A DNA stretch of 64,000 nt from Allodiplogaster sudhausi (taxonomy: Eukaryota > Nematoda > Chromadorea > Rhabditida > Diplogasteridae), in NCBI GenBank assembly GCA_945643635.1, contig CALZFC010000004.1, positions 2,008,501 to 2,072,500 on the forward strand, given 5' to 3'. The first letter of the stretch is position 1. The number at the start of each line of letters is the position of its first letter. Both the position numbers and the translations under genes were made by a program. The notes under the pieces were generated by a model, which worked only from the letters and a program-made list of their open reading frames with translations, searched no databases and was not told the origin of the DNA. Below are positions 46,960-58,430 of the stretch, piece by piece.

Positions 46960-47139
46960 CTTGAGGTGGAAGGTAAGCAGTTCTCAAAAGTTTGTGTTGA
47001 ATAATAAAGGTGATAACTTTATGGGAACCATAATTCGGGTTTTTTATTATAATCGCTGCATCAGAGTGCCGCTAGCATAAGGCCAGCTAGTGGAGGATTG
47101 TGTTAGTAAGCGAGCTTAAGTAACGCTCTTTTTTTCTTG

Positions 47140-47530
47140 AAAAATGTGTGGGCAGTTGACATCGCGGCTTTCGTTCAAGAAGGCCAACCGTCCCGAGGGC
47201 TGCCCATCATCATAGCAACCAACAGGATACAGTCTGTTGGAAAATACTTGGAAACTAGGACGTTCTGTCAGATAACTAGAGTGTTGTGAAGGAGATATTT
47301 ACAAAACTGTGTGGGCAGTTGGCCTCCGTTCACAAAGGCCAACCATCCCGAGGTCTTCCCACCATCATAGCAACCAACATTCATAACAATAGGCAATATC
47401 CATTCTGTTGAAAAAATACTCTGAAATAGAATGTACTCTCAGTTAACAAGAGTGTTGTGAAGAAGATGTTTTCAAAATTGTGTGGGGAGTTGACGTCGTG
47501 GTTTTTATTCAAGTCGACCATTTTGGAAAG
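47140..47530 (+). repeat. Diverged tandem repeat, ~168-bp unit, about 2.3 copies
   Basis: gtgtgggcagttgacatcgc (47143), gtgtgggcagttggcctcc (about 47310) and gtgtggggagttgacgtcg (about 47480) are followed by similar sequence (caaccgtcccgag, atcatagcaaccaac, gagtgttgtgaag). Confidence 0.85.
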
Positions 47531-48156
47531 GTTCATGGGGACCTGGCAAAACTGCAAAATCTATAGCCACCAACTAGACTGTTTTTCAGAATCCATGACA
47601 ACTTCGTGTTGGCGTATTAAATAATGGAAACTATGCAAAAAACTGTAAGTAACATATATAGTGGGAACGTTAACAAAACTTCTCGAATTTTTAATATTAG
47701 TTATGGGGAAGCGATTGATCATGGTTGAGGAAACAATCATTCCCGTTGTCTATCACGGCCAGAACACTTGCCCATATAGCAGGAGTACTGAATTCAACTC
47801 ATGTCAGGTTTTCTGCCATTATTTCCAGGAATTTCATTTTAAAAATCTGGCATTCTCTATTCTTCAAAAAAGTTTCTCTATCCGTTATATTTATCCCTTC
47901 GTTATTGTATAGTTCGGTGTTTTTTGAGATCACAGTTGCAATCAGTTAGCCTGCAAAATGTTAACAAGGATTTTATCACGAAATCTAAGCTATGGAAATT
48001 AGGAATATATAAAAGAAAGAAACGGTTAATCTGAACATGTCTAAATGAGAATAAAGTTTACTGTGTATTCTAGATTGAACGAAGAACATAAATATTGTTA
48101 TGCAAATATGATGTGATAGTTGATTACTATGCGGGAAGAATGGAAAGGGTTCGACT

Positions 48157-51100
48157 CTAGGTGATTGGGTATTGGTCCTCGCGACGGGAAGTTGGCGGAT
48201 TGCCAAGAGCGATTCGTGCGAGCAGAAGCGCGATCTCGAGAACGATGATAACTGAGCAGCCGAGGAGGAGACTGATGAGTCCGCCAAGAGTGCCGAGCAT
48301 CGTGGAGAACTAAATGAGCGCATAGCATAAAAAAACAAAACCCTGCCAAACCTTGATGCATTTCTCGAATTTGAAAATGCAATTTCAGAAATAAAATTCG
48401 CAGCAGAATCGAGAGTCTTTCTACTTCAACGTGCAGATCGATTGAGCCGAACACAATGGAAACCTCACTCTTAAATGACATTAGATACACACATGTATGT
48501 ACATACATCTGTATGAATGAATAATATAACTCCGGAAATAAAATATAACCATGCTCGTTGAGCAGTTCTTCTCGTTTCCAGTAGAATTATTTTCGAGGAA
48601 ACAGACATTACGGACCTGATTATTTAAATATTTATTTTAAGGTTCTTATTAAGAATCATTAAAAAAATTTTACATTTTTCTGAGTTTGCGGGCGCGGCGC
48701 TTGGAATGCATGAGTTGTGAAGACGTTTGCATGGCAGGGCACAGGGCACTCGCACTCTGGCCAGCCGGATGGATCGCCACGAGAGGAGAGGAGGGATGAG
48801 ATGCAAGCGACTGCAAGGAGGATGATCACTGAGAAATAATTAATATTGGTTTGGATTGCCGCTTTCATCCTCGGGGCGCTCACTCTAATTCTCGCCAGCT
48901 ATTTTGCAGGTCGCTTGCACCCACTGCGTCATCAGCGGGAGGATAAGAAAAAGCGAAAAGTTGACTGGTAAGTAGTATATTTAGCTTACGCTTTGCGAAG
49001 CTGCACGCTGAAATTCCTTCCTTCCTCACAAACGTTGCATCCATGCACTCACATTCCGCATAGACAACGTCTTGGTAGCACGACCGGAAGCAGCCCTCCT
49101 GAATGCAAAAGTCTTTTAAGTAGATATTAAATACTATTTTGTATCCAATTTATTGTAATTATAACATTCTAATGGAATAAAGTAATATTAAGAAAATATT
49201 GGATATTTCTCAGACATCGATCGAGTAGTCAAAGTCAAAGTAGAATGACGACACTTCGGATTTCTTGCGCACGCACTGCTCGCTCAGGACGCCATAGGCA
49301 GTATAGGCAGACTGGTGAAAAGAAAATCAATTTTACGATTAAGAGTCGAATTTAGGGTCCCTTCCCTGCCTTAAAGGAGTTGATTACAAACCTCACTGAT
49401 GTAAATGGTAGTCGTGGTTCCAGGAAGAAGCGTAATTCCCTTGCTTTCCGCATAGACTCCTTGTGATGCTAGAAGCTTGATTTTGTAATCCAATTAGCTT
49501 AATTCGCTGATTTAAGAAAATAAATGCTTGCCATGCTGAATAAAGATATTGACGCCGGTCGTTTCTGACCAGATGGCCTGTTCATCAATTTGGACGTCCA
49601 CTATTGCATGGAAGGCTACAGAAAGGAGTCTCATTAATTTCGCTCCGAAAGGAAATATTGACTGTTTCAACAGTACCTTGGTCTCCGTCAACCATGGTGT
49701 TAAGGTTTGAAAGGTTCTGGGCGGCAGCGTCGAAAACAAAGCAGTTTCCAAGGAAAGGATAATGCCTCATAACGAATGCGGATCTGAAACGACAATTCTG
49801 TTTACATTAAAATATACCAGTTTTGCTAATGATCTGACGCCAAGTCGAGTGCCACTCCATTGAAAACAGCATTAGCAACGACATCTTTGAGATCCCAGCT
49901 GAGGCCCGGACGATCTTCATCTGATATAAAGCTAAGCAGACCAGGCAGAGATGAGGTGAAGATTGCAGCAGAACGCTTGCCCGTCGAGATCATCTGCAGA
50001 TGACATGTCAACGAATTATATGTACGCTCTGGCAAAACGGATAGCATGTTTAGGTCTTTTTTATGAGTGGAGCATTCTTCAAGCAAGGCATAAATGAAGG
50101 AAACTTTCACTGTTTGTTTCGTTCTTGATTTTATAAGACTGCATTGAATTTATTTTTATTAATAATCTACATTATTCGGCTCAAATTTTCTCGCCAACAC
50201 ATTATAGTTACATATGTATATATATATTGCTGCATTGCATAATCAACTGACTTCAATCACTTGAGGGACCGACTCATTGGCAAATATTCCTGCGACCACT
50301 TCATTAGATGCTTTAGCTGGAAGAAAGGAAATAATTTTTGTAAATCAGAATATTGTTGTTCATAAAGTTCGGTAACAAGTTGACGAACATGTTCCACAGG
50401 TGTCGCCAGTGTAGTTGGCGGAGCAGATGCAGATGCGATTTCCATTGACGACTTCGCAACGAGCGAGAGAATCTTTGCTTCGGCATCTATAAAAGTTGCA
50501 ATTACTTTACAATATTTGCTAACTGCACAAGCCATTAAATGTGCAATTGTTGACCCATTTGCTAAAATAGAACCGTCTGCAGTCTTAAAGGAACCACATA
50601 GATCGTCGAAATTAAGTGTAGAGTTTGACAGTGGCCTGGAAAATATTTAATCTTATTTCAAGCCAGCTCTGATATTTTCTAAGAGGGCCTTTTGCTGAGT
50701 AGTGTATATTTGCAAACGTCGTTATGGGAATCGATGAAGTTGAAGAATCTTCTAATCCAGGTTTTGATGCTGTAGGGCTCTTAGGAAACTCACTGGCTGC
50801 TGACGACGATGATTCTCTTTAAAAACAAATTATTCAACAGTTTACTTAATTCTCAGTTAATTTGCCGCCAAAATATATTTGTAAATTGAGAGAAGCACTC
50901 TCGAAAATAACTAAATATGTATTCTAGATATATAGAGAGAGAACATTTTTCAGAAAACATTTACTGTTTAAGACTTTTTTCTTCAATTAGACATGCAATG
51001 AATTTGAAATAAGTAAATAATGTTCAACGTTTCGATTATGGATTGTTGGAAAGACGTTGTAGGAGAAGGCATTGTCAGAGTCGTTGTCGACGAGCTAGCT

Positions 51101-51675
51101 TGAGTTGTTGAACTTGTCGATGAGGTGCATGCAGAGTGATTTAATTTAGACGCGCACTCGGCAATTGCACTTTTATCGGCGGCGTATGAATTGTTGTCTG
51201 AAATATGCAGTTGAATAAAATAATGCCTTTGAGCAAGTCGACGTGATTTTTACGAATATATATAATAAGCTTGAAGAATATTGACAGTGCACCCTGTTGA
51301 AGAGCAAAAGGTGTAACTTTTTGAACCGCCAAGGCCAATGAAAATGTTGGATGTTATATCTCTTCTTTCTCGACTTAAATCCTGTAAACGGATAAAAAAC
51401 TTTATGCACTATAACATCTGTGAATAAAAAAAAATAAATATATATAACATATTTACATATAAATTACAACCAAACACATACATATGCATTCACTTATTGT
51501 TAGTGCTGACAAGGTACTGCATGTAGCCGCGAGTACAAGAAAATATACACGTGCGGTTGTCATCGTTGGTTATGTTCACCATATATCTCTCATTCCCGTT
51601 AATGTAAGCGCTTGGAGCGCCGAGAGGCGGGTCAAAGTCTATATAATTACCGTTACGGCAAGTATAGGTTCCATC
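48157..51675 (-). CDS. EGF-like plus ASC-domain DEG/ENaC channel (EGAS type)
   Basis: Fifteen exons agree in phase: 51675-51511, 51381-51327, 51197-51056, 50816-50718, 50635-50555, 50486-50377, 50316-50252, 49993-49839, 49783-49677, 49615-49532, 49468-49392, 49311-49216, 49098-48990, 48810-48674 and 48309-48157, giving at least 544 residues. Order: a Cys-containing N-terminal part (GTYTCRNGNYIDF), a Ser/Thr-rich stalk (TSSTSSTTQASSS), an EGF-like module (CEVVNGNRICICSANYTG), then the ASC core: HYPFLGNCFVFD, FHAIVDVQID, ITLLPGTTT, EGCFRSCYQDVV, WPECECPVPCHANVF and the second membrane segment LGGLISLLLGCSVIIVLEI with the G-x-S filter (GCS). It would form a cation channel subunit. The first membrane segment and start codon are not found upstream. 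The 49532 donor is GC. Confidence 0.88.
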
Positions 51676-53275
51676 CTGAAAACAGGTTGAACTGTAAAAT
51701 CTCTTTTTAAGAATTGGAAACGTTACTATCCAGAAAAGCAGCTATTGGGATATAATATGTGTATTAATTGAATGAAAAAAGATAATTCCATGAATTATTA
51801 TTCCTGATACATATCTTCTCATTCCTCCCCTGCCAAAAATGGCAAGTTCGCCCCCCGCCCCGCCCCGCGATCGACCATTGCCAAATCCAATCCATCGACG
51901 CTGCTTCTGGAGAAACGGCGAGCTCTCCAGAATAAGAGCCCAATGTCTGCGGCCACTTCGTCAGATTCCGGCAGGCAAAGAATCTTCGAAATCCCTCCCA
52001 TCTTGGATCCCTCGATAAAACCTTTTTTAAACTTTTAATTATCCCTGAAAATTAGCTTAGTCTTTCAACTCTGTAGCAACGACATTAATTCTAGTCATAA
52101 TTTTTCATTTGTGATAAAGAAATAGATATTCAAGGGGATTAATTTGTTTTTTTTTATCAACGAAACTAACACTTGAATCCACTGTCCCTGCAAACGAACT
52201 CCCTGCAAACAAAGGTTATTGCTGACAAAAATTTGTTGATAAACTGATATGAAGAGGTAGATGAAACCAACTCAAGATGAAGACGATGACAAAAGACTCT
52301 AATACGCATTGCATTATCAGATTGAAGAGAAGGAGCCACAGTTCTTCCTCTGAAATACGCAGAAGTCTAAGTCATGCGCAATCTTCAAACAAATATTTTC
52401 GGTGACTTCATAAACTATGGGTCTCTTATTATTTTATTATCATTTGTTCCACAAATGGTGCGACGCATACAGGGATACATTCTCCTAAGTCGAAATCACT
52501 TATGCACAAACACCTTTGTCGTTCCAAAACGGAGTGAACCACTGATATACCTAAGCGTTTGCGTTCCGTTTGCGTTCGAAAATTAAGTATTTGATCAAGA
52601 ACGCATACCATTTCGGAGGTTCACTCCTAGTGTTATTCTTCCGAGCAACCATCAGCTTTTTCCTATTTGCCGATATAGTTTAGTCAACAATATCACAGAA
52701 ACTCGGCACTATCAAATCCCGAAATTATTTTGACGTCGTTCAAATTATGTATTTCCCTTTCATTACGTTTTCACTACTGTAAGAATTTCAGCTGAGAACG
52801 CATTCCTTTTGATGGATAATGATGGTGGGGTGCAGAAAGCACTGAATAATAGCGACTTAAGTGGGCGACAGAAATAATAGAAAGAGGGAGGCCAAAGAGT
52901 TAACAATAAGATCGTATCGCAAGTTGGCGCAGGCACGAAACAACGGCGGCACTTTTGTCAGCCACTTGTTTTCAGAGCGAAAACATTATGGGAAAGAAAG
53001 TAAGCAACAATACTTCCAGTCTGGCAGTAGTCTAATATAGTCTAAATGCATAGATATGCTTGGAAGCAAGTGATCTCTGCAATTTTTAATTTTTATGAAA
53101 AAATCAAATAGAAATAGTCCTTATTTCATTTGCATTCAAAGGAGCCAAAAACTTTTGCCTGATCCAAGAGAGAGAGAGCATGTTTTTGACGATTATCGTC
53201 TTCACAAGAGGATTAATCGTGCTGCAGATCTATTATCTACATAATTTTGTATTCTCTTCTTATTTTTAATTTGCT
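51676..53275. other. Region upstream of the EGF-ASC gene
   Basis: I looked on the minus strand for a start codon and first membrane segment for the EGF-ASC gene and found none convincing. A C-rich patch (cccccgccccgccccgcg, about 51853-51870) stands out in the AT-rich context. No other gene is supported. Confidence 0.45.
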
Positions 53276-53368
53276 TCTCACACTGCTTACGGTGGAATGA
53301 GTGAGAAGCACGTGCGCAACAAAGCGGAAGTGTCGTCGTTCATCTTCCACTTTGAGTTCTCCATCGAT
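53276..53368 (+). pseudogene. Orphan DEG/ENaC exon
   Basis: Plus-strand SHTAYGGMSEKHVRNKAEVS, then SFIFHFEFSID before gtttgt aligns with the EGF-ASC exon 49311-49216 (SAYTAYGVLSEQCVRKKSEV). The conserved Cys is His, the acceptor AG is replaced by ct (ttgct|tct), and no neighbouring exon is present, so it is a dead duplicate. Confidence 0.75.
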
Positions 53369-53524
53369 GTTTGTCAAGCCTCAACCGTTATCGGTTGTTG
53401 AACCTCTTGCCATATTCTTGTTCCATTTTGCCTTAAGAAAGAAAAAAAGAGCAAAATGGATTGAGAGGGGAGAATGACATAAAGAGAATTGTGGCATGAA
53501 TTTGATGAAAATATTTCTCCTTTA

Positions 53525-53645
53525 CACTTCTCTCTCTCTCTCTCTCTCTCTCTTTCACTCTGTACCTCTTGCTCTCTCTATTTGTACGTCTCTCTCCTTT
53601 CTTTCTCTCTCTCCCCTCTCACTCGCGCTCTCTTTGTCTCTATCT
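53525..53645 (+). repeat. CT-rich tract
   Basis: CT microsatellite beside a family-A copy. CT or GA tracts also flank family-A copies at 18620, 23061, 25205 and 61010. Confidence 0.8.
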
Positions 53646-53689
53646 AATAATTGACTAACCCACACGAGCCGTGGCCGAGCTTTCAGCTT

Positions 53690-53880
53690 GTTTAGGTTAG
53701 AAAAGAAGAAGATGAAGAGAGGCGGCCATTCGGCTACAAGCAGACGAGTAGAAATGAGATGTGCAATGGAATATTGCTGAATCGATTGAGCGGCAAAGAA
53801 AATAATGAATATGACGGAGAAAGAGAGGAGAAAGAGTGCGACAGGCGGTTTGAACGGAAGCTTCATCTACTTCAAAATTG
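53690..53880 (+). repeat. Dispersed repeat family A, near-complete copy
   Basis: gaggcggccattcggctaca, gacgagtagaaatgagatgt, gcaatggaatattgctgaat, gacaggcggtttgaacgg, catctacttca. This copy gives the clearest left part of the family. Confidence 0.85.
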
Positions 53881-54084
53881 ATGTCACAAGGAACTAGGTA
53901 ACTGACAGATATGCCGATATGATTGATTCCGAATACATACATTGTTAGCAAAAGAGGTTCCATTTCACTCTTCCGTCATGATCTCTCTTGATATACTTGC
54001 CTATATTCTCATACTTTTCTCTCTTTCTTTATCTACATACTTGTACATATATTTCGCTACTTGTGTCTCTGCCTGTCTCTTAAC

Positions 54085-54280
54085 GGATCTCTCTCTTTCT
54101 CTCTCTCACTCTCGCTATCTCTGTCTCTCTCTCTCTCTCGCTGCAAGTCGACTCTTCTCATTCTCGTTAAGTTTTTTTTTCTTTATCGTCTTTCCTCACT
54201 GTTGGCTGTTTTCCTCCCTCCCCATCTCCTTTTTTTGTGTCTCACTCTGGCTCTCTCGAGAGCTCTCTCTCCCTCATCCA
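54085..54280 (+). repeat. CT-rich tract
   Basis: CT microsatellite with interruptions, unlinked to a gene model. Confidence 0.8.
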
Positions 54281-54515
54281 TAAAAAGTCGAATTAACATG
54301 AAAGTATTGTATTGTATCACAATATTTCACTTCTTCTTTCAGCCACAGTTTTATATAACAGGATTTGGTGTTATAAGCATTGGTAATAATATCAAGTAAT
54401 TTATGCGACAAACAAACAAAACAAGCTCGATTGGCAAAAGTAAAATAATAAACAACAAAAACGAGCTACTTCTTTAAATCTTATTATCCCATTCGACGGC
54501 GAGCTCTATCGCTTC

Positions 54516-54791
54516 TCATTCTAACTTTTCATGGCCATATTTGCTCAGCCTTTTTGCGAAACACTTTTTTGAGGATGCGAACGATGCCGCCTTGTCATAC
54601 TTAATTTTCAGCACTTCGTTTCGTTTCGTCATCAAAACTTTTTCCTCAATAATATTGAAATTATTGCTTGAATAGGCAAATACAAAACACACCAGTAGCA
54701 GCACCTGAAGGAAAACTGAATAAGAAGTCAGACTCTTGAGGTGGTTCTTTTCATAATAAATGCACCTATGTATGTGTATAGAATTAAACAA
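54516..54791 (-). CDS. Possible small secreted protein
   Basis: A 91-residue minus-strand frame contains a hydrophobic segment VLLLVCFVFAYSSNNF, preceded by a possible acceptor (tttccttcag), then a Lys/Glu-rich tail (KVLMTKRNEVLKIK, KKCFAKRLSKYGHEKLE). If exon-spliced, it would be a short secreted or single-pass peptide. Nothing similar is recalled. A neighbouring minus frame (54839-55048) also has a hydrophobic leader, MLIKLFFLTFFLQ. Both are weak. Confidence 0.3.
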   Translation of the reverse strand: MFNSIHIHRCIYYEKNHLKSLTSYSVFLQVLLLVCFVFAYSSNNFNIIEEKVLMTKRNEVLKIKYDKAASFASSKKCFAKRLSKYGHEKLE

Positions 54792-55385
54792 TGTTCAATA
54801 AAAAATTTTTTTTGTAAAATCTATCAAGAACTGGCCTGTCAGTAAGGCATTTTACTATTATTTCTTCTCTGCTGATTTGTCAGCAGATAAGAAATAATAA
54901 GCGCAAAAAAAGATGATTCACCAAACTCATTTTCATCATCATGCGATTGCAGAAAAAATGTTAGGAAAAAAAGTTTTATCAGCATTGACGGATGACGGTG
55001 TGACATTATTCCAAAACTTCCGGCAAACAATTTCGTGTTTTTTCCCAATTGCTAGACTCTTATGAGATATAGACAGACAAACAATCGAATGCAGGAAAGT
55101 TTTTCCATGACAAGTATTCGAATGAGGAAGCCGTCTGCAAAATATGTAGCGAGAAGGAATGGAAAAGATTCGAGCTTTCTAGAAAGAGAAGAAAAAGAAT
55201 TCAAATATTATGAAGGCATTGGAAATGGGCCGATCACGCTCTTCGACGTAGCCAAATAGCGTTTCATCATTTTTTCTATCGGCACCATCACAGAATCCAC
55301 GTAGTGGGTCTACGTCAATGGACACATGCTGTTCAAATGTTGGAAGGTGAATTAAAGCGGACGTCATTTCAGTGAGTGGCATCTT

Positions 55386-55491
55386 CCGACTTCCCATACG
55401 CCTCTTGCTCATGTTGTTTCAATGTGAAAGTAGAAAAATATATAAGTATTTAGCAATATTAGTATTTTTCAAACAAAGTTCTTTACAGGAT
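55386..55491 (+). promoter_or_regulatory. Conserved 5' flank of the CAP genes
   Basis: cgcctcttgctcatg, ataagtatttag and ttctttacagga recur at 59303-59396 before the paralogue. The block ends in a tttacag|ga acceptor two to three bases before each ATG, which suggests a trans-splice site, so promoter and leader were duplicated with the gene. Confidence 0.6.
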
Positions 55492-56569
55492 ATGGCCTTC
55501 GTCTATATTCTCTCGCTTGGCCTCGTCGCTGGTACGAAAGTTTTTTTTTCATCTTAACAAATTATTAATTATTGAAAGATTAAAAAAAAACATATAAAAT
55601 AATTTTTTTAATTAGATGAAGTGTACTAATAACTTCAGGCGCCGCCGCGCAGTCGTGCCCCGACGGTCTGTCGTCCTCGGAAGTGAACTCGATCCTCAAC
55701 GCGCATAACAACCTGCGCAAGACCAGTTCACCGTTCATGCCCACAATTCTAGCGAAGGTTAGTGTTTCCTTCTGATTGACCGAGTCAGTAGCTCTCACCC
55801 ACAGGACCTCGACAATACTCAGAGATGTATACATCTTTGATTGCAGACTTGGGATTGCGGACTGGAGCAGATCGCGCAGAAATTTGCTGACGTATGCAAG
55901 CCTGTCCAGGATGACAGCGACAACCTCTCAGTAGACTGGTATTCGCAAAAGGTTCCTGCAGAAGCCTTTAAATGGGATTTAAATGGGAGACAGATTTGCT
56001 CAATTAAATATCACTTTTAGTTCTCCATCGAGTGCACGGGATCCGTGGACTGCGAAAAGAGCCTGGAAGCAGATTCCCAGAAGACCAAGCTGATCATGGC
56101 CGTCTTCAACTCGTCAATCGGACGCGCCACTAAGGCTATTTTGATCTACTTTGCTTTCTTATCGATAACTCGGATATCCTCTGTCTAACAAGTAGTTGTC
56201 TATTGTACACCTGTGTAGATAACCTCACTAACCCTGCCCCTTCTCCCGAACCTCAGTGACTCCATCTTCTTTTTAGATGGCTATCGGTCGCTCGAGTAAG
56301 TTTGGGTGTGGAGTTGCCGTTTGCGGCCAGCATGCTCTCGTCGCCTGCAACTACGAAGGGTATTTTTTTCTTTTTTTTCCTCGTTTTTCATTTAATCCCT
56401 TTATTAGCAATTACAAGTGATTAAAAAATAAGAAAATAAATCCATTTTTAGAATAAACGGAATCGACTCGTCCGTCTTCTCAGTGCGAACATCTACGAGT
56501 TGTGAAGTCGGAAAGGAGGAAATGCTGTGCAAGTCAGAGACTTTCGGAGGCGAAGGACCCGCTGCGTAA
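55492..56569 (+). CDS. CAP/SCP-domain secreted protein (VAL/ASP-like)
   Basis: Six exons: 55492-55531, 55639-55757, 55847-55951, 56021-56134, 56277-56359 and 56452-56569, giving 192 residues. A signal peptide (MAFVYILSLGLVAGAAA) is followed by ILNAHNNLRK, TWDCGLEQIAQKFADVC, SSIGRATK, FGCGVAVCG, ALVACNYEG and a Cys-containing tail (TSTSCEVGKEEMLCK). This is the nematode SCP/venom-allergen-like family, extracellular proteins often made in pharynx, gland or gut and important in parasites. The usual cavity residues are eroded: GHxTQMVW reads GRATK|MAIG, and GENL reads SDNLS, so classic metal or catalytic-site function is doubtful. Exon 4 appears to end at a GC donor (aag|gctatt), the same as in the paralogue. 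Confidence 0.9.
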
Positions 56570-57820
56570 CTAATGACTTTGAGATGACTTTGTATGATTA
56601 TGGAAGAAACTGGCAGAGTTGAAATATTTTGAATTGTGCACGAAAAGCGTGGGATGAAGTGAAGGATAACGAGCTTCACCGGGAAAACATGAATTCTCCA
56701 TGGTGGTGGAAGTTTTATGAATGGAGTGATTTGGATCATGGTTGGTTGATTTGTCAAACTCGAAAGAATCGTTTAATCCGAGAAATGAATCGAGGAAATT
56801 GGAGTTGTTTGTTTGTGAAATAAAAAGTGCCCGCCAGCGAGCACCGATTGGCAAAGGGAAATCAATTCAATAGTTCCGTACGCAATGTCAACAAGAATTC
56901 TTCACGTAATTTCTTTGTGACGAGGAGTAGCTACTGAGACTGGAGCAAACTAGAAAAAACCATTGAAAAAATCTCATGTGGTGACTTCTCTTCACCTTGG
57001 TCACGGCAGTCGATGGGAAGGAGCTACATAGTTGGCATTATCGAGCTGAATCGAAAAGTTCAGGAAGCAAGAAGTTAGTCAAAAAAATTAATCATAGGTA
57101 GCCATCGATCCTGACTTTTTTAAAGCGGCTTCGAGTTCGCATTATGGAAGACGGTTGTATCTCCCGGCTTATAGTACTAGCCGAGCCTGATGCTAAATAG
57201 ACGGCATTTTTATTCGCACAGTTGTTCGAAGAAATGATCCCTTTTGATCCCCCGGAATGCAGAGGAAACTTTGAAAAAGTCCTTTGCGAAATACTGTTAT
57301 CTTATCACAAATAATTAAAGGAACTGTCCTTGCCTTAACCGGTTGAACAGGAAATACATGGGAGGAACGCTATTGTAATCTCGAGCTTTGGGAGATAGGC
57401 AAATGACACAAGAAGAGTGAACACGACGCCATTCGCATTCCAATGCTCAAGTAAACCCATTTCATTAGTTGCTTGCTGATGCACGACTATAGTTACTTAG
57501 CCACATCAATGGCTGCCTGACCGTGAGCGGTGAATATTCGCTGAAGTTGCATGGGATCAAGATTCGCTTCCGAACAAGGAATTCCCTTTCTCATCTTCCG
57601 GTTGTTACTGCCAAATAATTCTAGACAACACTTTTTTTTATGATATGATGCACGATGCCGAATTTGACAATCGAAATGAATAATTGGAATCAAAGAGATC
57701 GCTTCCAATCTTATAATCTGGCAACTTTAATAAAAGGGCCTGGAACTTTACGAATGTTTGAATGCCAATATGATATGAGGGGGGGGGGTTAGACTCTTAC
57801 TGGAAAACGGATGGGGGGGG
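56570..57820. other. CAP gene 3' flank
   Basis: aaataaaaag at about 56818 may be the polyadenylation signal. The flank to about 56710 (gtgcacgaaa, aaacatgaatt) is weakly shared with the paralogue at 60600-60670. A minus-strand frame at 57708-57493 (ends IFTAHGQAAIDVAK) is open, but I cannot support it as a gene. Confidence 0.4.
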
Positions 57821-57823
57821 CTG

Positions 57824-57952
57824 CTAGTTGAAGGCACGAACTGCAGAAACGATGTGGCGGGCTGATATGCCGCAGAGATCGAGGAGTCCGTCGGGCGAGC
57901 CTGAGCGGGGCACTTCACAGACGCAGATCGACTGCACACGGATGCCTCCCTC
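57824..57952 (-). CDS. Candidate terminal exon, unidentified
   Basis: After a gcctacag acceptor, minus-strand 57952-57824 reads EGGIRVQSICVCEVPRSG, SPDGLLDLCGISARH, IVSAVRAFN and a TAG, 42 residues. GC content and Cys pattern are exon-like. The 3' side is a poly-G/poly-C run (57780, 57812). No matching upstream exon was found; it may be an orphan. Confidence 0.35.
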   Translation of the reverse strand, partial: EGGIRVQSICVCEVPRSGSPDGLLDLCGISARHIVSAVRAFN

Positions 57953-58145
57953 CTGTAGGCCCGATTGGGCCCTCAAGTCAGAAATTATAAGAAAATTGAT
58001 GGTATGTAAACTTTAAATTTTCGGAAGTATTACAAATTGGTTTATATTTGCTAAATATGGCAATGGATACATCAAATCACTTAATTAGAGTGGAAATGTT
58101 GTTATAAGAATTATAAGAAATTTTTTTAAATTAAAAAGGTAAAAA

Positions 58146-58290
58146 TTAAATCTGAGAGAATAAATCGGGACGGCCGGGCCGGGCCGGCCCAAATTTACAA
58201 GGCCCGGAAATTTCCGGCCCTGCCGGGCCGAGACCTAGGGCCCCAAGGGCCGAGCTGACCCAAAATATTGGGCCCATTCCCACCTCTGCA
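58146..58290 (-). mobile_element. hAT-like transposon end with GC-rich palindromes
   Basis: On the minus strand from about 58289 it starts cagaggtgggaatgggcc, a good match to hAT TIRs (CAGNGNTGGGAA). The rest is a dense set of ggccc/gggcc palindromes (gggccgggccggccc). Only one end is visible, so the copy is partial. Confidence 0.55.
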
Positions 58291-58295
58291 TCCAT

Positions 58296-58430
58296 ATGAG
58301 TGCAGCCAAAATGATCATTTGAGCGAAGAAAGAGTGCGAAGAAATACTCTTGAATATTGGAAGAGAATGAGACTAAATAGCCGAAAAGAGCCAAGCCGAA
58401 GGTTAAGCGCAAGTGAAATCACGCCGAAAA
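58296..58430. repeat. Inverted repeat H, left copy
   Basis: tgagcgaagaaagagtgcga, agaaatactcttgaatat and aaaagagccaagccg reappear inverted at 59040-59180 (ctttcttcgctcaaa, cggcttggctctttatgg). The pair encloses about 600 bp between the two CAP genes. Confidence 0.8.

Noticed and set aside
56404..56854. Minus-strand frames of 94-117 residues opposite the CAP gene end
   Set aside because: Antisense to the last CAP exon and its 3' UTR; no independent coding evidence.
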